From positions 1-64,000 of the forward strand of contig ONCG01000014.1 in assembly GCA_900316285.1 (NCBI GenBank): a DNA stretch of 64,000 nt, read 5' to 3'. Position 1 is the first letter of the stretch, and every line of letters starts with the position of its first letter. Under the pieces are notes generated by a model. It was not told the origin of the DNA and ran no database searches. It was given only the letters and a program-made list of their open reading frames with translations. Origin of the DNA: an uncultured Prevotellaceae bacterium. GTDB lineage: Bacteria; Bacteroidota; Bacteroidia; Bacteroidales; Bacteroidaceae. Positions 1 to 6,148 of this stretch are shown here, piece after piece. Both the position numbers and the translations under genes were made by a program.

Positions 1-330
1 ATCACCGATGTCGAAGCCATCATCCGCAAGGCCAAGGACTGCTGTAACCTCGTTTGGCTGGAGAACCTGAATCTGCGTGGCGACTACAAAGGCAAGATTC
101 TCGCCTGGATTCATGAGCACCATCCTGAACTGGACACGCTATACCATGACATCTATACGAAGAAAGACCGCTTCTACTGGATGCAGCTCGACATGCAGAT
201 GCGCGCCTTCTGCGAGGCTGAGGGACTGCCTTACGTTCGCAACGACGACTCCGTGCGCTCCCGTCATGGCCAGCCGCCGGTGGTGGTGAACTATTTCTTC
301 CACGAGGAGATCGTGAATAGGGGGAAATAA
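1..330 (+). CDS. Radical SAM protein, SplB/SPL-like family, C-terminal part
   Basis: The reading frame is open from the first base of the window to the TAA at 328-330, so only the last 109 residues are present. The segment WLENLNLRGDYKGKI followed by a HPELDTLYHDIY stretch resembles, from memory, the C-terminal region of radical SAM proteins related to spore photoproduct lyase. The CxxxCxxC cluster that would prove this lies outside the window. The final residues (VVVNYFFHEEI) form a conserved-looking end. A different radical SAM subfamily is possible, so no substrate is assigned. Confidence 0.55.
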   Translation: MTDVEAIIRKAKDCCNLVWLENLNLRGDYKGKILAWIHEHHPELDTLYHDIYTKKDRFYWMQLDMQMRAFCEAEGLPYVRNDDSVRSRHGQPPVVVNYFFHEEIVNRGK

Positions 331-548
331 GAAGCATTTCATCATCGCAACTTAATTTCATCGACTTGCGAAAGCAGAAACGGCAGACGTTATAATACTT
401 TTCTTTTCGTCGAAGACAGATTCATCAGTCAAAGGAAAGGTGAACGAGAGAGTAGGGAGCAATGGCGATTGGTACTTCCTCAGTAAAATAAAAAGAGAAA
501 TACAAATCCAGGAAACTTATGTCAAACGAGTTTAGATTTACTTTTACC

Positions 549-634
549 CATGTATTATACATGAACCTATAAACCGAAAATGTTAAACTCAATCATTGTT
601 GTTATGGTTTATGTTTACCCATGTATAATACATG
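549..634. promoter_or_regulatory. Two copies of a 15-bp palindrome, candidate operator pair
   Basis: CATGTATTATACATG at 549-563 and CATGTATAATACATG at 620-634 are near-perfect palindromes 71 bp apart. Each is preceded by TTTACC or a close variant and followed by a similar A-C-C-T-(A/C)-T-A-A-A-C stretch, so the repeated unit is about 30 bp. They sit in a 711-bp stretch without a gene (331-1041). No regulator for them can be identified here. Confidence 0.4.
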
Positions 635-817
635 CACCTCTAAACTTGAAGATTAAACCTACAGTCGTCTGCTTCAGGTTACTATACATTATTATATATA
701 ATAACATCTAAACTACGCCTTAGACCTATGATGCAGGAGTTAGCTGGTTTTCTTTTGATAGAGATGGAAGATTGGTGAATATATGTCGTTTCCACCTTAA
801 TTTATATTAAAAACCAG

Positions 818-1004
818 CTTATTTTGCCATAAAAACGTGCAAAATAAGTCTAAAGTTGGAAAAATTCATTAATTTTGCAAGCAAAATTGCGAAACGTGCC
901 TTCGTGGCATGTGTTGCAGTAGCTGTTGAACGGTAAGAATGACAATAGACTAGAAAAGGTCAGCATATATTTATTGTGGTTGATACCTCATCGTATCAGC
1001 CACA
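818..1004 (+). promoter_or_regulatory. Inverted repeats, -7-like box and leader hairpin upstream of the 1042 gene
   Basis: CTTATTTTGC (818-827) pairs with GCAAAATAAG (839-848), and AATTTTGC (871-878) pairs with GCAAAATT (881-888). TAATTTTG at 870-877 fits the Bacteroidetes -7 box, but no good -33 box lies at the usual 19-21 nt distance. A 12-bp stem with a 6-nt loop (975-986 with 993-1004, one G-U pair) precedes the start codon at 1042 by 37 nt. The hairpin could be a terminator remnant or a 5' UTR structure. Confidence 0.35.
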
Positions 1005-1041
1005 TTTCATCAAAAAAACAAATTAATAAAACAATAAGGAA

Positions 1042-1527
1042 ATGAAAAAAGTATTTTTGCTATTTGCTCTCTTCGTCTCAATGACGGTGAGTGCCCAGAG
1101 AGTGGAGAAAGTGGGAACAGTACAGCTTGGGTTGCCTTACAACGAGGCTCTCAGCGCCATCAAGGCAGAGTTTGGCGAGCCCGTCAGCGTTTCAAGCGAC
1201 GAGGTGATCTATGGAAAGAAGAACTTCCGTGGCTTCAACTACGATGAGGTGAAGTTCCGCTTTAAGAATGGCCGCTTCAACGAAGCCCGCTTTTTCATGA
1301 AGGTCGGCTCGAAGGGTGGCGCTCAGAAGCGCATGGAAGACATTGCCCGCGAACTGGGTAAGACGGAAGGTCTCTCGCGCGACATCGAGGACAACAACAC
1401 CTGGTTCTACAAAGGCGGTATCTCACCCGTGGGTGTGAGCCATCTGTTCACCATCTACACCTATCCGAAGCAGGGCACTTACGGCACCGAGCTGCGCTAT
1501 GGCCCCGTTCGTTTCCCTGAGAACTAA
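1042..1527 (+). CDS. Secreted protein of unknown function, 161 aa
   Basis: The N-terminus MKKVFLLFALFVSMTVSAQ is a typical type I signal peptide ending in the Bacteroidetes SAQ motif, so the mature protein (about 142 residues) is probably periplasmic or surface-exposed. The mature part has alternating charged and aromatic residues and no cysteine. The region GKKNFRGFNYDEVKFRFKNG suggests beta strands. I do not recognise a family. The start is the only ATG preceding the signal peptide. The next gene, also secreted, begins 44 bp downstream on the same strand, so the two may be co-transcribed. Confidence 0.8.
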   Translation: MKKVFLLFALFVSMTVSAQRVEKVGTVQLGLPYNEALSAIKAEFGEPVSVSSDEVIYGKKNFRGFNYDEVKFRFKNGRFNEARFFMKVGSKGGAQKRMEDIARELGKTEGLSRDIEDNNTWFYKGGISPVGVSHLFTIYTYPKQGTYGTELRYGPVRFPEN

Positions 1528-1570
1528 TTCATGGCGTTTTTCTGTCATGTAAACGATTGCATTACACATT

Positions 1571-2200
1571 GTGAAGAGACAATTCCTCATCGCCTTCTGG
1601 CTGTTCGTAGCCATTCTTCCCATGAGTGCTCAGACGCTCACGGAAGCATGGACGTCGATGCCCGACTCGTTGTTGCCCCACCTGGAGCAGGCGAGTCGTG
1701 CCCGGTTGATAGAACTAGCCAATGCCGGATTGACAGCTGAAGTCGACAATAAACTCCATGGCAAGAGTCGCCTCGACACGCTTTGTCAGAACTTTCTGCA
1801 GCTCACGGTTAGCGAGGGTCAGAGCGTTCAGATGAAGCTGCTGCCGACAAGTCAGGCAGAAGGGCAGGGGAGGGATAGCGTGATCTGCTTGGTGCAAACC
1901 TTCAGGGGTCCTGCTGCCGAGTCGCGAGTGAGGGTGTTCACACGCCAGTGGGCATTGCTCAGCGATACGTGTTATCGCGAGAAGAGTATGCTTGTGAAGC
2001 CCGACACCCTCTCGGCCGACACCTACCAGCTGTTGCTTGAGCGCATTCCGCTGGTAATGTGGGAGGCAACGCTGCAAGCCGACTCCGATGAGCTGCTGCT
2101 CACCCCTTCGCTCCCCTTGATGTTTGTGGAGGAAAAAGAAAAGATGAAACCGCTTCTTTTGCAAAGAAATCTTAAATGGAATGGTGAAATGTTTAAATAG
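1571..2200 (+). CDS. Secreted DUF3256-like protein, 209 aa
   Basis: A signal peptide (MKRQFLIAFWLFVAILPMSAQ) is followed by LTEAWTSMPDSLLPHLEQASR, then a central beta-rich part with QTFRGPAAESRVRVFTR. Length and the motif TEAWTSMPDSLLP resemble, from memory, DUF3256, a Bacteroidetes-restricted family of about 200 residues with no assigned function. The product should be exported to the periplasm. It follows another secreted protein by 44 bp. Family assignment is by motif resemblance; the coding call itself is firm. Confidence 0.8.
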   Translation: MKRQFLIAFWLFVAILPMSAQTLTEAWTSMPDSLLPHLEQASRARLIELANAGLTAEVDNKLHGKSRLDTLCQNFLQLTVSEGQSVQMKLLPTSQAEGQGRDSVICLVQTFRGPAAESRVRVFTRQWALLSDTCYREKSMLVKPDTLSADTYQLLLERIPLVMWEATLQADSDELLLTPSLPLMFVEEKEKMKPLLLQRNLKWNGEMFK

Positions 2201-2354
2201 TGTTTCAATTCCTCATTTTTTTATTTGATTATTTGCAAGAAAGGGGAAATCTTCGTACATTTGCAATGTGTTTTTCATGGTATTAGATTATTAAGGTTAA
2301 GAAAAGATTGGTTGTCGTGAGACAATCAATTTTTTTTAACCTTGTTTTTTTTCC

Positions 2355-2660
2355 TATTTCTTTTGGTCGTGATGTCGCTGGGGACCCAAGGACCCCGGAG
2401 AGGTCACACTGGGGTAATAGCAGGTCTTGACCTGCTGAATGAGTAAGCATGCAGGAGACGACTTCGAAGATGTCGCACAATAACACCGTTACTATTGATG
2501 TGCGACCCCTTTGGGGTCGTAGCCATGTGGATGTCTTGCCCCCGCAGGTCAAGACCTGCGGTTCTTTCTCCGCTTCGCTACGAAAGCGGCAAAGCCGAGC
2601 GAAGCATAGTGCGACCCCTTTGGGGTCGTACAGCGGGGCCTCTTGTGCCACGTCCCTACG
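2355..2660. repeat. Palindromic repeat cluster (GACCCC-TTT-GGGGTC family)
   Basis: Two copies of GTGCGACCCCTTTGGGGTCG lie around 2500-2520 and 2609-2629, with related palindromes such as CAGGTCTTGACCTG near 2421 and CAGGTCAAGACCTG near 2546, and the tag GAAAGCGGCAAAGCCGAGCG between them. The same parts recur at 8200-8615 in different order. The short overlapping open frames here are repeat artefacts. No gene is seen between 2201 and 2670. Confidence 0.75.
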
Positions 2661-2670
2661 TCTTAACTAC

Positions 2671-2726
2671 AAAAAAAGATGAGACCTTTCTTGGCCTCAT
2701 CTCCTTTGTGATTCCGGCGGGATTGA
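2671..2726 (-). other. Relic of a tRNA 3' end followed by an intact-looking terminator
   Basis: Read on the minus strand, 2726-2711 reproduces the last bases of the two neighbouring tRNA-Arg genes (AATCCCGCCGGAATCA), but the bases upstream do not form a tRNA: instead of the T loop there is a short hairpin GGGAT..ATCCC. Directly downstream, an imperfect stem (2678-2701) is followed by seven T residues (2677-2671 on the minus strand), a good Rho-independent terminator. This looks like a third tRNA-Arg copy whose body was lost. Confidence 0.45.
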
Positions 2727-2766
2727 CTTCGTCGATCCCTGCCCCTGCCACGGGCTAATCATACAA

Positions 2767-2808
2767 AGAAAACGCTCGAAGAATGAAAACAAGTTTTCTT
2801 CCTCGAGC
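2767..2808 (-). terminator. Rho-independent terminator of the tRNA-Arg pair
   Basis: On the minus strand, GCTCGAGGAAGAAAAC (2808-2793) pairs with GTTTTCATTCTTCGAGC (2790-2774) and is followed by GTTTTC. It begins 11 nt after the end of the downstream tRNA gene, which fits termination of that transcript. Confidence 0.65.
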
Positions 2809-2818
2809 TTTTCCTTTG

Positions 2819-2892
2819 TGATTCCGGCGGGATTCAAACCCACAACCTTCTGATCCGTAGTCAGATGCTCTATTCAGTTGAGCTACGGAACC
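2819..2892 (-). tRNA. tRNA-Arg(ACG), copy 2
   Basis: The 74-nt cloverleaf has an acceptor stem GGTTCCG/CGGAATC, anticodon loop GACTACGGA with anticodon ACG, T arm GTGGG-TTTGAAT-CCCGC and discriminator A. CCA is not encoded. The sequence is identical to the copy at 2929-3002, 36 bp away, so the pair probably arose by tandem duplication and is transcribed from the promoter upstream of 3002. Confidence 0.95.
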
Positions 2893-2928
2893 ATCCGTAT
2901 AAAAATTTTTGCTTACTGCGCTTGAAAG

Positions 2929-3002
2929 TGATTCCGGCGGGATTCAAACCCACAACCTTCTGATCCGTAGTCAGATGCTCTATTCAGTTGAGCTACGGAA
3001 CC
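2929..3002 (-). tRNA. tRNA-Arg(ACG), copy 1
   Basis: Identical in sequence to the gene at 2819-2892: acceptor GGTTCCG/CGGAATC, anticodon ACG, discriminator A, no encoded CCA. It is the promoter-proximal copy of the pair. ACG is read as ICG after A34 deamination, so the genome should also encode a TadA-type deaminase (not in this window). Confidence 0.95.
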
Positions 3003-3022
3003 CTTTCCGTTGTAAGCGAGTG

Positions 3023-3053
3023 CAAAGGTAATACCTTTTTTGCGAACTGCCAA
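3023..3053 (-). promoter_or_regulatory. Bacteroidetes-type promoter of the tRNA-Arg pair
   Basis: On the minus strand, TTGG (3053-3050), 19 nt, then TACCTTTG (3030-3023). This matches the -33/-7 pattern of the Bacteroidetes primary sigma factor and ends 21 nt before the tRNA 5' end at 3002. Confidence 0.75.
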
Positions 3054-3228
3054 ATGTTTTCCGCGTTTTTTTTGAAAAACCCGTGTTTTCGTGCCAATTT
3101 CCTTACAAATTCGTGTTGGAAACCTCACAAATTCGAGTCATCCTCCTCACAAATACGAATCAACCACCTCACAAATTCATGCCGATAGCCTTGTAAATTG
3201 GAAACTATATAGAATTTGCCCCCTGCAA

Positions 3229-3428
3229 ATGTAGGGACGCGACGTGTCGCGTTCTTTCCCCACTTCGTTCTGAAAGCGGCCGCTCGACATCCCGAAGGGT
3301 GGCGCTTTCAGAGCGAAGCGGGGAAAGAAAGCCGAGCGACTGGAGCAAGAATCGCAAGAAAGCGGCAAAGCCGAGCGAATGGAGCAAGAATCGCTAACTA
3401 CATAACGCGGCACGCCGCGTCCCTACAT
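3229..3428. repeat. 76-bp GC-rich element family, copy with a nested palindrome (200 bp)
   Basis: The ends ATGTAGGGACGCG at 3229 and CGCGTCCCTACAT ending at 3428 are the terminal arms found in the 76-bp copies at 5675, 31074 and 39702. Here the interior is expanded by a second inverted repeat: TTCTTTCCCC and CTGAAAGCG near 3252-3280 mirror CGCTTTCAGAGCGAAGCGG and GGAAAGAA near 3303-3330. The internal tag GGAGCAAGAATCGCTAAC is shared with the other copies. The element ends two bases before the stop codon of the penicillin-binding protein gene (minus strand). Confidence 0.75.
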
Positions 3429-3429
3429 C

Positions 3430-4563
3430 TTAGAATCGCAACGATGACAGGCGTTTGGCTTTCTCTTCTGACGTCTTCGAGAGCTCTCCCTTCAGGTATT
3501 CCTCGATGATGAGGGCTGCCATTGGGGCGGCTACGTCGGCTCCGAAGCCACCATGCTCGATGTAGACGCTGATGGCAATCTGCGGGTTGTCCATGGGTGC
3601 GAAGCCGATGAATGCCGAGTGGTCGCGTCCGCTGTTCTCGGCTGTTCCCGTCTTGCCGCAGATGGGGTAGGAGGTGTTGATGGCTGTTGCCGTTCCGTTG
3701 GTGACGGCGCGACGCATACCGCTGACCACCGTCTTGAAAGCATCGGCAGAGATGGTCGTCTCGTGGCGAGTGAGATAGCGCTGGCTCAACGGACGCTCGT
3801 CGGTAGCCTGATGGATGTGCGGCGTGTAGAAATAGCCCCGATTGGCGATGACGGCAGCGAGGTTGCATAGTTGCATGGGTGTGGCTGTGATGTCGCCTTG
3901 TCCCATTCCAGCCCAAAGAATCGTCTTGCCGTCCCAGCCGTCCTTGTAGCGGCGGTTCAGATAGCCCACGTTCGCCAGCAGTCCTCCTTTCTCGCCAGGG
4001 ATGTCGATGCCCAGCGGTCCTCCCATGCCCAGGCTGCGCATGTGGCGGTTCCAAGTGGTGATGGCTTCCTCTTTGTTTTCATACATGAACGTATCGTTGA
4101 TCATCGCCATGAATCCCGTGATGAACCACGTGTTGCACGAGACTGCCAATGCGCTGGTTAGCGCGAGTGGCGAAGCATGCTGATGACAGCCCACGTGGAT
4201 GTTTCCATCCGTGAATCCATTCTTACATTCAACGGTGGTCTCGGGCACCACAACGCCCTCCGTGAGCAGCGTCAGCGCCTGCGCAGTCTTGAAGGTAGAG
4301 CCCGGCGGATAAGCCTTTCCGATGGCCATGTTCACATCGTAGCCGTTGGCGGAGTTCGTGGCGAGACAGATAATCTCGCCCGTCTGCGGTCGAACGGCCA
4401 CGATGCTTCCCTGCTTGCCTTTCAGCAGACGTTCGCCCAGCTGTTGCAACATAGGTCGTACGGTCAGTGGTCCGTCGGTAGGCAGTCCCTGCGCCAACCC
4501 ATGAGTAGCTGCCAGCACGCACAGACACTGGCAAACGATATGTTTGATGATGCTATTTTTCAT
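3430..4563 (-). CDS. Penicillin-binding protein, transpeptidase domain only (class B-like), 377 aa
   Basis: The product carries all three motifs of DD-transpeptidases: SxxK as STFK (S89 catalytic, K92), SxN as SCN (142-144) and KTGT (304-307). It should cross-link peptidoglycan in the periplasm. A signal peptide-like N-terminus (MKNSIIKHIVCQCLCVLAATHGLAQ) replaces the long N-terminal dimerisation domain and TM anchor of PBP2/FtsI, so this is a short form of about 350 mature residues. Start choice: the frame is open up to 4608, but the promoter at 4596-4627 overlaps that upstream ATG and transcription should begin near 4590, so the ATG at 4563 is better. The gene stands alone, with no mre/rod or division genes next to it. 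Confidence 0.88.
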   Translation of the reverse strand: MKNSIIKHIVCQCLCVLAATHGLAQGLPTDGPLTVRPMLQQLGERLLKGKQGSIVAVRPQTGEIICLATNSANGYDVNMAIGKAYPPGSTFKTAQALTLLTEGVVVPETTVECKNGFTDGNIHVGCHQHASPLALTSALAVSCNTWFITGFMAMINDTFMYENKEEAITTWNRHMRSLGMGGPLGIDIPGEKGGLLANVGYLNRRYKDGWDGKTILWAGMGQGDITATPMQLCNLAAVIANRGYFYTPHIHQATDERPLSQRYLTRHETTISADAFKTVVSGMRRAVTNGTATAINTSYPICGKTGTAENSGRDHSAFIGFAPMDNPQIAISVYIEHGGFGADVAAPMAALIIEEYLKGELSKTSEEKAKRLSSLRF

Positions 4564-4595
4564 ATTCCAGATCACACCTTTCATTTTTGCGGTTG

Positions 4596-4627
4596 CAAAA
4601 GTAATCATTTTTCTGGAAATACGCCAA
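4596..4627 (-). promoter_or_regulatory. Promoter of the penicillin-binding protein gene
   Basis: On the minus strand, TTGG (4627-4624), 20 nt, TACTTTTG (4603-4596). The match to the Bacteroidetes promoter is good and it decides the gene start, because it rules out the ATG at 4608. Confidence 0.7.
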
Positions 4628-4858
4628 CTTTTTATCAGAATTTAGTAATCTTTGAAATTTCTGATGGTTTCAATATAAACGGTAATGAAATAGAATATCG
4701 TACAAGTCATGCCGTTGGTCCAGACGATAGCTTCATTTGTGCAGTCCGTACTTTTTTAGAATCGGTTTTTAGCCCCCGAGAGCGGTGTTCGAATAGCCTA
4801 ATTCAACTATTCGCGTATGCAAACATAGCAACTTTATAAATAAACGTGTTATGAAACG

Positions 4859-5141
4859 GTCACAAGTCACAGTTGTGACCATGTGACCTTTTCGGTTGGC
4901 GGGACAGCAAAATAGGCATAAGTATCTGATAATCAACACTTTATGCCGCATTCCACTCTTTTCCTTACTTTTTTGTTCTAAATAGTGTGACCATTTCGTT
5001 TTGACATTTTGATTACTATAATTGCTATTTTAATGAAATAATATCATGAAAACATCTGTTTTGCTTACATTGTGCCAAAATGGCCTTTTTTCCTCCTTTT
5101 GAAGCTGCGAGGACACATGGTCACAGCTGTGACCTGTGACC
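4859..5141. promoter_or_regulatory. GTCACAG-CTGTGAC palindromes in a gene-free stretch
   Basis: GTCACAGTTGTGAC at 4866-4879 with flanking GGTCACAA and ATGTGACC, and GTCACAGCTGTGAC at 5120-5133 followed by CTGTGACC, repeat a TGTGACC word on both strands. A single TGTGACC also occurs near 4985. The stretch 4628-5182 holds no convincing gene. I recall similar TGTGACC clusters in Bacteroidales mobile elements but cannot verify that here. Confidence 0.4.
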
Positions 5142-5182
5142 GTTTATCTGTCAAAAACCCTTAATTCGTGGCGCGGTACCCG

Positions 5183-5468
5183 AAACACAATGCTTTCAGA
5201 GGCCCAAAGCTATGCCTTCAGAGGCTAAAAGCAATGCTTTCAGAGGCTAAAAGCTATGCTCTTGCACGCTAAGTCTATTGCCTCGGTGTGCTAAAAGCAA
5301 TGCTTTTGGCGTCCGAAAGCATAGCTTTTGATGCACTGGAGCATAGCTTTTGGCTTCTCAAAGCATAGCTCTTGATGCACTGGGGCATAGTTCTTTACGT
5401 TGCGGAGCATAGCTTTTGGCGCACTGGAGCTTAGGTCCGTGAGCTCGTGAGCATTGCTCCTTTCATGA
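5183..5468. repeat. Array of thirteen degenerate 22-bp tandem units
   Basis: Written in 22-base lines, 5183-5468 aligns as 13 units with no indels. Typical units are AAAAGCAATGCTTTCAGAGG+CT (5227), GAAAGCATAGCTTTTGATGC+AC (5315) and CAAAGCATAGCTCTTGATGC+AC (5359). Each has a palindromic core near AAGCAWWGCTT followed by a variable 8-bp part. Because 22 is not a multiple of three and the units diverge, the array is unlikely to be coding, although a minus-strand frame stays open through part of it. A homologous 13-unit array lies at 29242-29527. Confidence 0.85.
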
Positions 5469-5519
5469 ATCGGAGTTGTTAAAAAAGTATAAACGCAGGC
5501 ATTTTTATAGTACTTTGTA

Positions 5520-5550
5520 TTGCAAGGTACTAATATTTTACCTATCTTTG
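5520..5550 (+). promoter_or_regulatory. Promoter of the padR-pspC operon
   Basis: TTGC (5520-5523), 19 nt, TATCTTTG (5543-5550), oriented toward the PadR gene. It leaves a leader of roughly 240 nt that contains the inserted 76-bp element. Confidence 0.7.
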
Positions 5551-5640
5551 CAGCGAGAAAGGAAGAAGTGGGGTGGGGGCCTAGGCCAACAACGGGCAGC
5601 GCCGCCATTTCTGACGCCAACAAATAAAAACGGAAATCAA

Positions 5641-5806
5641 ACAAAAAACGAGAATCATGAACATCGCCTTGAAAATGTAGGGACGCGGCGTGCCGCGTTG
5701 CTGGAGCAAGAAACGCAAACCCCATAACGCGGCACGCCGCGTCCCTACATGTGAGGGCCAAAAAGTATAACATCATCAGAACAAAAAACGAGAATCATGA
5801 ACATCG
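5641..5806. repeat. 26-bp direct duplication flanking a 76-bp element
   Basis: The 26 bases at 5641-5666 and 5781-5806 are identical, 140 bp apart, and include the ATG and first codons (Met-Asn-Ile) of the PadR gene. The upstream copy reads MNIALKM and stops inside the 76-bp element at 5675-5750; the downstream copy opens the intact gene. This suggests insertion with duplication of the gene start. Confidence 0.75.
5675..5750. repeat. 76-bp GC-rich inverted-repeat element
   Basis: Arms ATGTAGGGACGCGGCG and CGCCGCGTCCCTACAT bracket an interior with CTGGAGCAAGAAACGC. Each arm also holds its own small palindrome, CGCGGC-GT-GCCGCG. Length is exactly 76 bp, as for the copies at 31074-31149 and 39702-39777. 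It carries no open frame, so any mobility must be supplied in trans. Confidence 0.8.
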
Positions 5807-6144
5807 ACAATGCAAAATCGCAGATGCGAAAAGGAATGCTGGAGTACTGCGTCCTGCTTCTGCTGAGACGGCGGGCATCGTATGCGTCGGACATCATTCA
5901 GCAACTGAAGGAGGCCGACCTGCTCGTCGTGGAAGGAACGCTCTATCCGCTGCTGTCGCGCCTGAAGAACGACGGCCTGCTCTGCTACGAGTGGCAAGAG
6001 AGCACGCAGGGACCTCCCCGCAAGTACTATGCGCTGACGCCGCAGGGCGTGGAGTTTCTCGCTGGTCTCGACGCTGCCTGGAGCGAGATTGAGAACACGG
6101 TGGGGAAGTTGAAAACGGAAACTTATATAATAAATAATGTGTAA
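5797..6144 (+). CDS. PadR-family transcriptional regulator, 115 aa
   Basis: The sequence MRKGMLEYCVLLLLRRRASYASDI, then VVEGTLYPLLSRLKNDGLL and GPPRKYYALTPQG, is the winged-helix signature of PadR regulators (recognition helix within GTLYPLLSRL, wing at PRKYY). It is the compact PadR-s2 type without the C-terminal coiled coil of full-length PadR. The gene lies 4 bp upstream of a PspC-domain membrane protein, a pairing common in Bacteroidetes, so it probably controls its own operon in response to envelope conditions. The start codon is duplicated 140 bp upstream (see the 26-bp repeat). Confidence 0.92.
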   Translation: MNIDNAKSQMRKGMLEYCVLLLLRRRASYASDIIQQLKEADLLVVEGTLYPLLSRLKNDGLLCYEWQESTQGPPRKYYALTPQGVEFLAGLDAAWSEIENTVGKLKTETYIINNV

Positions 6145-6148
6145 CATC

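Noticed and set aside
2449-2758. Small ORFs in the GACCCC/GGGGTC palindrome cluster
   Set aside because: They are composed of palindromic repeats that recur noncoding at 8200-8615.
5183-5468. CRISPR array
   Set aside because: Units are 22 bp with no constant repeat/variable spacer pattern, every position varies somewhat, and no cas gene is present in the window.
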